A stretch of 64,000 bases of DNA from UBA2287 sp964479665. Lineage in GTDB: Bacteria; Bacteroidota; Bacteroidia; Bacteroidales; Tenuifilaceae. Below the pieces are notes generated by a model, which had not been told where the DNA came from, made no database searches, and saw nothing but the letters and a program-made list of their open reading frames with translations. Position numbers and translations under genes: made by a program. Below are positions 28,472 through 37,182 of the stretch, piece after piece (position 1 is the stretch's first letter; every line of letters starts with the position of its first letter). The stretch is from assembly GCA_964479665.1 (NCBI GenBank), contig CAYZNN010000014.1, positions 13,995 to 77,994 of the forward strand. Direction: 5' to 3'.

Positions 28472-29335
28472 TTAATTTACGGGAATATAAATCTCGGTTA
28501 GGTCCAGTGGCTTCTCTTCATCGGGAGAGTTCAGGTAAAATTCCATGCAATTGGCGTCTCTTGGTACAATTCTGTTCTCTTCTATCCATTTTCCATAAAT
28601 ATAATCGTATGCATGAATTAGCCTTGAGTGAGGTCCTTTAGCTAAAAAAACAGCAAACTTCCCACCAGGAATCTCTTTATAGGCAATATTGCCCTGCTCT
28701 TTTATTGGGTTGGCTACCGTTAAGCATGCTTCGTAACGGCATTTGTCGGCTTCAGTAATTTTGGAATCGTCGTAGCTAATTTCAATAAATTGTTTAGCAT
28801 GGCTAAAGAGCCCGTTGGGTCCAGCAGATGAACATACCTTATCCCAAGCCTCTTTAGCACTTTTATTGTATGGTCCCCGTGAAGGGGCATAAACAACCTT
28901 AATGTTGGGTAGGTTTTTGTAAGTGGGCTGCATCGAAATTCCATTCATAATCGCTTTTTTAAGTTTAATGTGGTTAAATGGCAAGTCGAGGTAGGTACTT
29001 TCCCTGAAGAAAGAAGGAGTATAACCAAACCATTTTCTGAATGCCTTTTTGAATGAATTAGGGTTTTCATAACCTACCCTAAGGGCTATTACAGCTATTG
29101 GCAAGTCGGTTAGACGGATTAAGTTCACAGCGGCGCCAAGCCGTGCCCGTAATATGTATATGCCAATGGGTTCGCCAAGGTAAGCTCTCATAACCCGATG
29201 GAAATGATAATTTGAGTAACACGATATGCCTGCAAGGCAATCGAGATCGAGATTTTAACCCAAGTGATTGTGAATGTATTGTTTTACTCGGCCAATCCTT
29301 TCTTTGTAATCCTTAATGGAATTATCTCTATTCAT
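28472..29335 (-). pseudogene. AraC-family regulator with GyrI-like domain, ochre stop in the first helix region
   Basis: ATG 29335 opens an AraC-type start (MNRDNSIKDYKERIGRVKQYIHN-like), interrupted by TAA at 29255-29257 after HNHLG, where homologues have a glutamate (GAA to TAA would be one change). The same frame continues without shift: LDLDCLAGISCYSNYHFHR, then GEPIGIYILRARLGAAVNLI (second helix-turn-helix) and a C-terminal GyrI-like effector-binding domain of about 150 residues ending IYIPVN. The full length would be 287 residues. Internal initiation at 29191 would lack the first helix-turn-helix. The upstream promoter element appears intact. Confidence 0.82.
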
Positions 29336-29355
29336 TGTACAACAGGATTTTGGTG

Positions 29356-29363
29356 CAAAGCTA
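29356..29363 (-). promoter_or_regulatory. Putative promoter -7 element of the AraC-family pseudogene
   Basis: Reads TAGCTTTG on the minus strand, a full TAnnTTTG match, 21 bases ahead of ATG 29335. Confidence 0.4.
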
Positions 29364-29452
29364 GAGTAAAGGTAAATGAATAACTTTTCCAATTTAGCTA
29401 TTTTGCGAGTAACTTTACAACGGTCTAATCGTCATAATACAAGCTAATTTTT

Positions 29453-30976
29453 ATGAATAGGTATTTAATCAGTGCCCTCATAGGGCTTTTCTTTATAAAG
29501 TGCACTTTTGGTCAAGATGCAGCAGTAGTGAAAATATCCAAGTCGCGAATCGCTCGCGATGTTTTTGTATTGGCATCCGATAGTCTTGAAGGCAGAAGGT
29601 TTGGGCAGCCTGGGCACCAGAAAGCTATAAACTACATTTCTAAAGAATTCCAGCATGCAGGGCTAAAGAGTTTGAATAATGCGGACGGTTTCGTTCAGCA
29701 AATACCCGTTAAAAGCGTAGTTACGGGCACCACCATACTCTCGGCCCAAAACAACAAATATTTAAATAAGGAAAGCATATCATTCGCATCAATTCAATCA
29801 GTATCAGATAGTTTGTCGCTTCCGATAAAGTTTATAGGTTGGCGCGAAAGTTTTCCGCAAAGCGTGGGCAAAGATACAGCATTGCACATTTTTGCGCGGA
29901 GCGCTCAGGATGGAGTCCGGCGAATCGAAAACCTTTCGAAAACAACTGGAGGTCAATTCTATGTTGTTACCCTTGGGAAACGTGAGGGATTGAATAGGGA
30001 GATGGTAAAACTCGAAGCAAAAGCGGCTAACGAAAATTACCCTTCGGGAGTATTTAATATGGGAACTAGTAATAAGAAGTGGTTAAGAGATTACCTGCCA
30101 CAATCCAATCCTTCGCTGAAGGTGCTTCTTACAATGCAGTCGCAGTTACGTTCAATTTATGGTAACGATTTGGGCGAGTACCTGGAGGAAGTGGTGCAAA
30201 ATGGGAAGATGGACAAGGAGTTCACATTCACGCCCATGGTTAAAGTTGACCTAAATATTTCTTATCGTGGGGTCGATTCTATTAGCTTTGATAAGAATGT
30301 GTATGCTTACCTAGAAGGTACCGATTTGAAAGATGAGTATATTCTTCTCTGTGCACACTACGACCATCTTGGGAAAGATGAGGGATCAATATACTATGGG
30401 GCCGACGATAATGCTTCGGGGGTAGCCGTAATTCTCGAGTTGGCAAGGTCGCTTGCCGAAGCCAAGCAGAATGGACTTGAGTTGCGCAGATCTGTAGTTT
30501 TTCTTGCTTTTGGTGCCGAAGAAACGGGTTTGAATGGTTCTCACTACTACGTTAACAATCCTCTTTTCCCCTTACAAAAAACTGTAATGCTTCTTAACTT
30601 CGATATGGTTGGAAGGCCAAATTGGTCTTTAATTCCAAATAACCATGTTTATGTTTTGCCATTCAAAAAAAGAGGGCTCCCTTTCAAACGCGGCTTAAAT
30701 GAAATTGGAAACCAATTGCAAGGGTTCGAATTTCGATGGGATGCCGACTTTAAGGATAGGATAATGTACCGGTTCGGCTCAGATCATCATCCCTTTGTAA
30801 AAAAGGGAATTCCTTCTGTTGCATTTACAACCCGCAGCCATGCCGATTACCATAAAACAACCGATACCCCTGATAAGATTGATTACAACAATATTGAAAA
30901 ACTGGTAAAGGCAATGGTCGCTTTTGTTATCGACGCGGCAAATAATCCTAAAAGTTATCCTCTGAAAAAACGATAA
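29453..30976 (+). CDS. Secreted M28-family zinc peptidase
   Basis: 507 residues with a signal peptide (MNRYLISALIGLFFIKCTFG). The M28 aminopeptidase domain occupies about residues 280-505. Zinc ligands are visible in order: His in CAHYDHLG, Asp in YGADDNASG, the EE pair in GAEETGLNGS, Asp in LNFDMVGR and His in FGSDHHPF. The middle region (about 90-260) is a PA-like insertion. Exported to the periplasm or surface; likely an aminopeptidase that feeds peptide use. It ends six bases before a terminator shared with the tRNA gene. Confidence 0.9.
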   Translation: MNRYLISALIGLFFIKCTFGQDAAVVKISKSRIARDVFVLASDSLEGRRFGQPGHQKAINYISKEFQHAGLKSLNNADGFVQQIPVKSVVTGTTILSAQNNKYLNKESISFASIQSVSDSLSLPIKFIGWRESFPQSVGKDTALHIFARSAQDGVRRIENLSKTTGGQFYVVTLGKREGLNREMVKLEAKAANENYPSGVFNMGTSNKKWLRDYLPQSNPSLKVLLTMQSQLRSIYGNDLGEYLEEVVQNGKMDKEFTFTPMVKVDLNISYRGVDSISFDKNVYAYLEGTDLKDEYILLCAHYDHLGKDEGSIYYGADDNASGVAVILELARSLAEAKQNGLELRRSVVFLAFGAEETGLNGSHYYVNNPLFPLQKTVMLLNFDMVGRPNWSLIPNNHVYVLPFKKRGLPFKRGLNEIGNQLQGFEFRWDADFKDRIMYRFGSDHHPFVKKGIPSVAFTTRSHADYHKTTDTPDKIDYNNIEKLVKAMVAFVIDAANNPKSYPLKKR

Positions 30977-30981
30977 AAAAG

Positions 30982-31007
30982 AAAAAACCAGCGAAAGCTG
31001 GTTTTTT
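30982..31007. terminator. Bidirectional terminator between M28 gene and tRNA-Leu
   Basis: 11-bp stem (30982-30992 with 30997-31007), GAAA loop, A/T runs on both sides. It serves the plus-strand peptidase gene and the minus-strand tRNA. Confidence 0.85.
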
Positions 31008-31009
31008 TG

Positions 31010-31091
31010 TGCGGATAAAGGGACTCGAACCCCCACGCCTTTCGGCACCAGATCCTAAGTCTGGCGCGGCTACCAATTACGCCATATCCGC
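31010..31091 (-). tRNA. tRNA-Leu (anticodon UAG)
   Basis: Full cloverleaf on the minus strand: acceptor GCGGATA pairs with TATCCGC, anticodon loop CTTAGGA (anticodon TAG) on a 5-bp stem CCAGA/TCTGG, a long class II variable arm (TGCCGAAAGGCGT) and a TTCGAGT T-loop. The long arm and anticodon agree on leucine. The 3' CCA is not encoded. A terminator follows directly. Confidence 0.95.
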
Positions 31092-31209
31092 AATTTGGAA
31101 GTGCAAATTTAATACTTTTTTTTAATTTATATAATCTCATGTTTTTTTTGTCTTTTTTTATGTGGGCTAAAAAAAGTTGTAAATTGCTTCGTATCGAAAA
31201 GGAAGTGTA

Positions 31210-31848
31210 ATGCGTTTTCGTTCAATTATCTTTATAATTATCACGACAATTTTTAGCTTTTATGCTTGCTATAAATTCGATTCTGTGTCCGATGAGGTTA
31301 GTTTAACCCCCGGATTGGCATTACCCATTGCAAGGGTAAACCAAAACATTGAAAGTTCACTAGTTCTTTGGGGAAATCCTGAAATAAACCTGCTTGAGGA
31401 GGTGCCAGAATGGGCAAAATACAAACGAGTTAATTTAATCGACACCATTCAGTTTGCCCTTGCTGATATTTACGCCCAATCTGAAAATGTTAGGTACTTA
31501 AACTTTTTACTGTCAACCCAAAACGATTTTCCTTCAAGTGCTGAGGCACAACTGCTCTTTTTAAACGAATCTGACATTGCAATTGATTCCCTGTTTCTCA
31601 CAAATGCTTTTGTTGTTAGTGGTTCAACAGTTTCTTCGCATGGAGTCGTTTTACAAAAAGGAGCTGCTCAGGCAACCATGGCATTTAACGGAGAGAGAAT
31701 TGAGATTTTACGACAGGTTACTAAACTGGTAATTCGCTGCAGTGCAAGTAATGAGGGTATTCCACCCGATTTTTTTCAGTACTACTTGAATTACTATTTA
31801 AATATTAATGTTGGAGTTCGAATTGGGCTTACCTTACAAATTGATTAA
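31210..31848 (+). CDS. Putative lipoprotein of unknown function
   Basis: 212 residues. The N-terminal hydrophobic segment ends in a lipobox-like FYAC at residues 17-20, suggesting a lipid-anchored outer-membrane or periplasmic protein. The body is predicted to be beta-rich with no recognised motif. Its 3' end abuts the DUF5723 gene, which begins within or just after it, so the two are likely one transcript and may work together at the outer membrane. Confidence 0.7.
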   Translation: MRFRSIIFIIITTIFSFYACYKFDSVSDEVSLTPGLALPIARVNQNIESSLVLWGNPEINLLEEVPEWAKYKRVNLIDTIQFALADIYAQSENVRYLNFLLSTQNDFPSSAEAQLLFLNESDIAIDSLFLTNAFVVSGSTVSSHGVVLQKGAAQATMAFNGERIEILRQVTKLVIRCSASNEGIPPDFFQYYLNYYLNINVGVRIGLTLQID

Positions 31849-31855
31849 ATTAATA

Positions 31856-33232
31856 GTGTACAAGCAATTAGTTATTCATTTTTTTATCATTTGCTTATTA
31901 CCAAGCACATTAAAATCCCAGCAGAGCCGGACCCTGTTTTTCATGCAAGACGTTCCGCAAGCAGTTTATATTAATCCTGCCATACAGCCTGCATGTAACT
32001 ATTTCATTGGCATTCCGGCACTTTCGTCGGTTTACCTTAATGCCGCCTCAACCGGTTTCAACTACAACAACTTAGTTGCCTTCAACGCTCAATCCTTTGT
32101 AAATGGGTTGCACAGTGTCGATTTTGTTTCTGGCGAAGTGCACTTAAACCTAATCTCTTTAGGATACAAGCACAACGACCTCTACTTTCTGTTTAATGTT
32201 GCTGAAAGGGTCGACGCTAGATTGTTTTACCCAGAAAGATTACTCGATTTGGCAGTTAACGGTAACGAAGGGCTGATAGGAACCCCACTTACTACAAACT
32301 CGCTGGGTGTTAATGCTACCCATATGCGCGAGTATTCATTCACCGTTTCGCAAAGGGTGAGTTCGGAGTACGCTTGGGGAGCCAGAGGAAAGTTGCTGTT
32401 TGGAAAAGCCAATGTGACAACGAGACCCAGACCACTCCATTTCTCTACAAGTCCTATCGATTATAATCTTTACGCAGAGTGGGGGCTTCAAGTGAATTCT
32501 TCTGTTCCGCTCGAGATTGATAAACTTGCCAATGGAAATGTTCAAAATGTTGCATTAGGCCAGATTGATGCGGTTAATTACCTCCTGAATTCGAGAAATA
32601 TGGGTTTCGCTGCCGACTTTGGTTTTATTTATGCAGCCGAAAACATAACCTGGTCGGCATCATTACTCGATGTGGGAGCCATTTACTGGGCATCTGATGC
32701 GAGGCGCTTTAACAATTATGGCTCATTTCAATTTTCGGGACTAGCCCCTGGCGATATTCTGATTGCGGATGCTTTTTTGCAAACAATGGAAGACTCCCTG
32801 TCCAATCAATTAAAAGTTAGCGAGGCCCCTGGTAGCTACATGTCTATTTTGCCAGTTAAGTTGAATGTTGGAGCAACATACGGTTTTTTGCCAAAGTTTA
32901 ATTTGGGGCTGCTGTTTCGTACGGAGTTTTTTCCTAGGCGACCCGTGCCATCACTAACCTTGTCGATTAACACCCAGAATACAAAGTGGGTTTATTCTAG
33001 CTTAACTTATTCAGTAATGAATGGTTCGTTTCAAAATGTTGGAATTGGCCTGGGCCTGAGATTGCAGTCGGTTGGCATTCATATTCTGTCCGATAATATT
33101 TTGGCATTTGCCTGGCCACAGAAAGCGCATACAGCCAATTTTCGATTCGGTGTAGATGTGCTATTCGGTTGCAAAAACCGTCGTGACCGACTTCCCTACA
33201 CAGGACCAGGATGCATGGGTGTTTCAAAATAG
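31856..33232 (+). CDS. DUF5723-family outer-membrane protein
   Basis: A signal peptide after GTG 31856 (MYKQLVIHFFIICLLPSTLKSQQ), then FFMQDVPQAVYINPAIQP, the characteristic DUF5723 opening, and a long series of amphipathic strands typical of a PorV/PorP-like beta barrel (458 residues). The longer frame from ATG 31808 would overlap the lipoprotein gene by 41 bases and give an 18-residue hydrophilic/hydrophobic extension; I favour 31856 because it gives a clean signal peptide. The function of the family is not established. Confidence 0.8.
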   Translation: MYKQLVIHFFIICLLPSTLKSQQSRTLFFMQDVPQAVYINPAIQPACNYFIGIPALSSVYLNAASTGFNYNNLVAFNAQSFVNGLHSVDFVSGEVHLNLISLGYKHNDLYFLFNVAERVDARLFYPERLLDLAVNGNEGLIGTPLTTNSLGVNATHMREYSFTVSQRVSSEYAWGARGKLLFGKANVTTRPRPLHFSTSPIDYNLYAEWGLQVNSSVPLEIDKLANGNVQNVALGQIDAVNYLLNSRNMGFAADFGFIYAAENITWSASLLDVGAIYWASDARRFNNYGSFQFSGLAPGDILIADAFLQTMEDSLSNQLKVSEAPGSYMSILPVKLNVGATYGFLPKFNLGLLFRTEFFPRRPVPSLTLSINTQNTKWVYSSLTYSVMNGSFQNVGIGLGLRLQSVGIHILSDNILAFAWPQKAHTANFRFGVDVLFGCKNRRDRLPYTGPGCMGVSK

Positions 33233-33271
33233 AAGGTTCCTTCAGCACCTTAATCTTTACACTATAATTGT

Positions 33272-33279
33272 TAAATTTG
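33272..33279 (+). promoter_or_regulatory. Putative promoter -7 element for the YihY gene
   Basis: TAAATTTG matches TAnnTTTG, 45 bases before ATG 33324. The -33 region is not distinctive. Confidence 0.4.
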
Positions 33280-33323
33280 TTCTTTAATAGTAGGTTCGAA
33301 AAAAATACTGAAAAACTGCGGAT

Positions 33324-34670
33324 ATGAGCCCAAAGCAAAAAACCAAGAGCGCCTTCAGCTATATTAGAATTGAGAAGTTTATCTCGCACGAAATTTGGAG
33401 CGTAAGGCTCGATGAGTTTCCTCCACACAAATCGGTTCTCTATAGAATATTACGCATTATTGTTTTAGCAGTAAGGGGCATAACCGAAGACAAGGTCATG
33501 CTTAGGGCCTCAGCCCTAACGTACTACACGCTTATGTCCATAGTGCCCGTTTTGGCAATGGGTTTCGGTATTGCCAAAGGTTTTGGTATGGAAAAGTATC
33601 TGGAACAGCAAATTATAGCTCAGTTTCAGGGGCAAGAGCAGATTATGACCCATCTCATCAATTTTTCAAATTCACTTCTACAGCGTACTGGGGGCGGGTT
33701 GATAGCTGGTATTGGAGTTGCAGTTCTTTTTTGGTCGGTACTCAAGGTTTTTAATCATATTGAAAATGCCTTTAATGGCATTTGGCAAATTGCTAAAGGG
33801 AGAACCTTTAGTCGAAAGTTTAGCGATTACCTCTCGATGATGCTCATTGCACCAATCCTCATGATTTTATCGAGCAGCATGAATGTTTATATATCTACTC
33901 AAATAACGAATCTGTCCGAAAAAAGTGAGCTGGTAAGCGCCGTGAGTCCCTACTTGTCATTCATGCTTAAGTTCTTGCTTTACCTTATAACCTCAGTGCT
34001 GTTTACCATACTGTATTTGGTTATGCCTAACACCAAGGTAAATCCCAAATCGGCAATTATTGCCGGAGTAATTGCAGGAACCATTTTCAGCATTACGCAA
34101 TGGGTGTATATCGATTTGCAAATTGGGGTTTCTAATTACAACGCCATATACGGAAGTTTTGCTGCCTTGCCCTTATTTCTGTTCTGGTTACAAACAAGCT
34201 GGCTTATACTGCTTTTTGGCGCCGAAATATCATTTGCTCATCAGAACGAGAAACTTTACGAGTTCGAATCCGAAACAAAGAACATGAGCCAGCACTCTCG
34301 AAAGATGCTGTCGTTGCTAATACTGAATAGAATCATAAAACGATTTGTTGAAGGAGAAACAGCCATGACAGCACAGGAAATCGCATCAGATTTGCGCCTT
34401 CCAATTCGCTTGGTTCGGAGTTTGCTAACCAACTTGGTAGCTTGCCGTATAGTTTCCGAAACCATTACCAATATTCCTAAAACCCATGCTTTTCAGCCAG
34501 CCCAGTATGTTGATAAGTTCACAGTTTGGTCAGTTATTAACGCCCTCGACATGCAGGGCACTTCAATTGGTCCCGAAACCCCCGAGATGGAAAAAATACT
34601 GAGCATCCATGGGTCGTTCATAGCAAAAGTGAAAAATTTACCTGAAAATATTTTAGTAAAGGAAATATAA
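33324..34670 (+). CDS. YihY/BrkB-family inner-membrane protein
   Basis: 448 residues. The YihY domain (about 45-315) has six hydrophobic helices and the family sequences RASALTYYTLMSIVPVLA and NYNAIYGSFAALPLFLFWLQTSW. The C-terminal 120 residues are cytosolic and resemble a winged helix (MTAQEIASDLRLPIRLVRSLL), a common extension in Bacteroidetes. The molecular function of the family is unsettled; the older RNase BN assignment for E. coli YihY was withdrawn. It has its own promoter region and no operon partner. Confidence 0.9.
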   Translation: MSPKQKTKSAFSYIRIEKFISHEIWSVRLDEFPPHKSVLYRILRIIVLAVRGITEDKVMLRASALTYYTLMSIVPVLAMGFGIAKGFGMEKYLEQQIIAQFQGQEQIMTHLINFSNSLLQRTGGGLIAGIGVAVLFWSVLKVFNHIENAFNGIWQIAKGRTFSRKFSDYLSMMLIAPILMILSSSMNVYISTQITNLSEKSELVSAVSPYLSFMLKFLLYLITSVLFTILYLVMPNTKVNPKSAIIAGVIAGTIFSITQWVYIDLQIGVSNYNAIYGSFAALPLFLFWLQTSWLILLFGAEISFAHQNEKLYEFESETKNMSQHSRKMLSLLILNRIIKRFVEGETAMTAQEIASDLRLPIRLVRSLLTNLVACRIVSETITNIPKTHAFQPAQYVDKFTVWSVINALDMQGTSIGPETPEMEKILSIHGSFIAKVKNLPENILVKEI

Positions 34671-34741
34671 TCCCTATCAGGTTTCTAGCGTTCGTTGTTT
34701 TTTTATTTTACTGGAAATGTTTTCAGTAAATAAAAAAGTTA

Positions 34742-34749
34742 TACCTTTG
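34742..34749 (+). promoter_or_regulatory. Putative rpsP-rimM promoter -7 element
   Basis: TACCTTTG matches TAnnTTTG, with a T-rich TGTTTT about 18 bases upstream in the -33 position. It lies 46 bases before the rpsP ATG. Confidence 0.6.
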
Positions 34750-34794
34750 CGGGGCTTAAAAAAGTAGGTTTAACCATTAAAAAAGCGTAAAAGT

Positions 34795-35322
34795 ATGCCT
34801 GTTAAATTAAGACTTAGCCGCCAAGGTAGAAAGAAAGCTCCCTTCTATCACATTGTGGTGGCAGATAGCAGGGCGCCACGGGATGGCAGATACATTGATC
34901 GGATTGGTTCGTACAACCCGATTACCAATCCTGCTACTATTGAAATCAATTTCGATAGTGCACTGGACTGGCTGCAAAAAGGCGCTCAACCTACCGATAC
35001 CGTTAGGGCTATCCTATCGTACAAGGGTGTAATGATGAAGAAACACCTTCTAGATGGTGTTAGAAAAGGCGCCCTAACCCAAGAGCAAGCCGAAGAGAAG
35101 TTTCAAACTTGGCTCAAAGAAAAGGAGGCTAAAATTCAGGCCAAGGTGGACCAAATTACCAAAGGCAAACGCGATGAGCATACTCAGCGCATTAAAGCCG
35201 AAGCTAAGGTTCGCGAGGCAAAAGCCGAAAAGGTTGCTAAAAAGCAAGCTGCTGCCGCTGCTAAAACAGCTGAAGCACCCTCCGAAGGAGATTCAGGGGA
35301 AGAACCAGCTGCCGAGCAATAG
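34795..35322 (+). CDS. rpsP: 30S ribosomal protein S16
   Basis: Small-subunit assembly protein. The first 80 residues are the S16 fold (KLRLSRQGRKKAPFYHIVVADSR-type start, IDRIGSYNP). The remaining 95 are a charged, Lys/Glu/Ala-rich tail (KEKEAKIQAKVDQITKGKRD, then an alanine-rich helix), giving 175 residues against about 85 in E. coli. Long tails are usual for S16 in Bacteroidetes. It is followed after 11 bases by rimM. Confidence 0.97.
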   Translation: MPVKLRLSRQGRKKAPFYHIVVADSRAPRDGRYIDRIGSYNPITNPATIEINFDSALDWLQKGAQPTDTVRAILSYKGVMMKKHLLDGVRKGALTQEQAEEKFQTWLKEKEAKIQAKVDQITKGKRDEHTQRIKAEAKVREAKAEKVAKKQAAAAAKTAEAPSEGDSGEEPAAEQ

Positions 35323-35333
35323 GCTGCGGGCAA

Positions 35334-35858
35334 ATGAGCCGCACTCAAATAGTTGAGATTGGCACCATTAAGCGTGTTCATGGAGTAGCTGGAGAATTTC
35401 AAATTGTCCTAACTCCAAATACGCAACCCACCGAATTGAATAAATTGGAATCGGTATTCATCCTAATAGATGCGATACCGGTTCCTTTTTTTATTGAAAA
35501 TATTCGAGGCAATAGCCCCGATATAGTTATTGTAAAGTTCGATACTATTAACTCCGCAAACGAAGCTGCAGAGTTTGTTGGTTTAAAAGTAATGGCGAAC
35601 CTTAAGCGCAAAAAAGAAAGTCTGGAGGTATACCCCGAAGACCTAGTAGGCTTTCAATTAATCGACCAAATGGGTTCGTTAATAGGGGCGATTGTTGCCT
35701 TCGAAGAATACTCTGCCAATGCAGTATTTTTTGTAAGGGATTTGAAGGGAAACGAAGTTATAATTCCTGCATCCGAAGATATTATTCTTGAGGTTAATTT
35801 GGAAGCAAGAACCATTACAGTTCAACTTCCCGAAGGGCTTCTCGATATTTATTCCTGA
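35334..35858 (+). CDS. rimM: 16S rRNA processing protein RimM
   Basis: Assembly factor for the 30S head that binds S19. 174 residues with the N-terminal RimM barrel (EIGTIKRVHGVAGEFQI) and a C-terminal PRC-barrel (about 95-170, GFQLIDQMGSLIGAI, VIIPASEDIILEV). Co-transcribed with rpsP; trmD and rplS, its usual partners in Proteobacteria, are absent. The last ten bases overlap the convergent thioesterase gene. Confidence 0.95.
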   Translation: MSRTQIVEIGTIKRVHGVAGEFQIVLTPNTQPTELNKLESVFILIDAIPVPFFIENIRGNSPDIVIVKFDTINSANEAAEFVGLKVMANLKRKKESLEVYPEDLVGFQLIDQMGSLIGAIVAFEEYSANAVFFVRDLKGNEVIIPASEDIILEVNLEARTITVQLPEGLLDIYS

Positions 35859-36280
35859 AAGTTAATATCTCTCTCAAATTTCACTATTCGATCACGCCAT
35901 CGTTTGGGAATCTCAATTGGTTGGCTTAACCTTCCATTGTAGGCAACCATTGTGGCTTTGCTAACCGCAGCTACGCTTTGTGTGGTTTCGTTATGTAATT
36001 CCTGAAGCATGGAAATGCTTTTATTTCCAATCCGGAAAATCTTGGTTTTTACTCTAACCCGATCAAAAAGGGTAATTTGCGATTTGAAATCGATATGAAT
36101 GCTTGCCAAAATTAGCCCCTCTTCAAGCCAGTTCATTCGTTCTTTCAGTACCCCCTCGAAATACGACATTCGACCCAGATCGAAAAATTGAGGGTACGCG
36201 GAGTTAGTTACATGCCCTAGCAAGTCAATGTCGTTAAATCGAATCTGTATTTTATAGTTGTGATAAAAAGAATATTCCAT
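35849..36280 (-). CDS. Acyl-CoA thioesterase (hotdog fold, 4HBT type)
   Basis: 143-residue single hotdog domain. The active-site segment RFNDIDLLGHVTNSAYPQFFDLGR fits the 4-hydroxybenzoyl-CoA thioesterase/YbgC pattern with the catalytic aspartate in NDIDLLGH. Cytosolic; probably hydrolyses acyl-CoA or acyl-ACP. Stand-alone gene convergent with rimM, sharing 10 bases at the 3' end. The substrate is not deducible. Confidence 0.85.
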   Translation of the reverse strand: MEYSFYHNYKIQIRFNDIDLLGHVTNSAYPQFFDLGRMSYFEGVLKERMNWLEEGLILASIHIDFKSQITLFDRVRVKTKIFRIGNKSISMLQELHNETTQSVAAVSKATMVAYNGRLSQPIEIPKRWRDRIVKFERDINFQE

Positions 36281-36395
36281 GGTGAATGCTCAATTGGTTG
36301 AGTTTGCAATATTAGGAAATGTTTTTGTTAGCCATGCAGCAATGTGCAACCCATTTTCGTCATTTGGTTTAAATTGAACAATAAACATAATAACC

Positions 36396-37118
36396 ATGAA
36401 AACATTCTTGAAAAATTCGCTCATTTACGCATCCCTATCATTCTCCTTAATTTTGGTTGCATGCGTTGGAAACGGAAAAGTAATTGAAGAGAGAAAGGAA
36501 GTAAAAGATTTTACCTCGGTTGAATTGGCAGTTCCTGGCAATCTATTTCTCACTCAGGGAAACGAATACTCTTTTCTAATTAAAGCCGATGAGGATCTTC
36601 TAAAGAGAATAGAAGTTGAGGTAGAAGGTGGAAGGCTTAAGATTAGAACTCCAAGGGGGATGAACTTCCCATTCAGAAACGAAAAGGTTGAGGTGCATAT
36701 TACCATGCCCAGCATTGAGGGATTGGCTATCGCGGGTTCTGGCAATATTGAAGCTGTAACTCCAATAAATGCGGAGGGTCTCAAAACATCAATCTCCGGA
36801 AGTGGTAATATTAAAATTACAAATCTAGTTGTCGCATCGCTATCAACTTCAATTGCTGGTTCGGGCGATATAATACTAGCTGGTAAAGGAAATGCCACCG
36901 AAGTTTCAATTAATATTGCCGGCTCGGGCGATGTGTTGGTTCATGGAATAGAGTTCGAGAATGCAGGTATAAGCATTGCGGGTTCGGGGAATGCATCGGT
37001 TGAGGCGAAAGAAAATCTTAAAGCAAGGGTAGCCGGAAGCGGCGATATACTATATAAGGGCAACCCCTTGGTTGACGCCAAGGTTAGTGGTTCAGGAAAG
37101 ATAAAGAGCCAAAAGTAG
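36396..37118 (+). CDS. GIN-domain (DUF2807) lipoprotein
   Basis: 240 residues. A signal peptide ends in the lipobox LVAC (Cys23). The rest is a GIN/DUF2807 beta-helix with short repeats of the kind IAGSGNIE, ISGSGNIK, IAGSGDII, VSGSGKI, one per coil, from about residue 107 to the end. Members are surface or periplasmic adhesin-like proteins of unknown role. Monocistronic between two terminator/promoter gaps. Confidence 0.88.
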   Translation: MKTFLKNSLIYASLSFSLILVACVGNGKVIEERKEVKDFTSVELAVPGNLFLTQGNEYSFLIKADEDLLKRIEVEVEGGRLKIRTPRGMNFPFRNEKVEVHITMPSIEGLAIAGSGNIEAVTPINAEGLKTSISGSGNIKITNLVVASLSTSIAGSGDIILAGKGNATEVSINIAGSGDVLVHGIEFENAGISIAGSGNASVEAKENLKARVAGSGDILYKGNPLVDAKVSGSGKIKSQK

Positions 37119-37140
37119 AATTTGTATTCTGCCCTCCATA

Positions 37141-37174
37141 AAAAAATCCCCGAATAAATTTTCGGGGATTTTTT
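37141..37174. terminator. Bidirectional terminator between GIN gene and ahcY
   Basis: 14-bp stem (37141-37154 with 37161-37174), 6-base loop and A/T runs on both sides; serves both convergent genes. Confidence 0.9.
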
Positions 37175-37182
37175 TATGGCTG

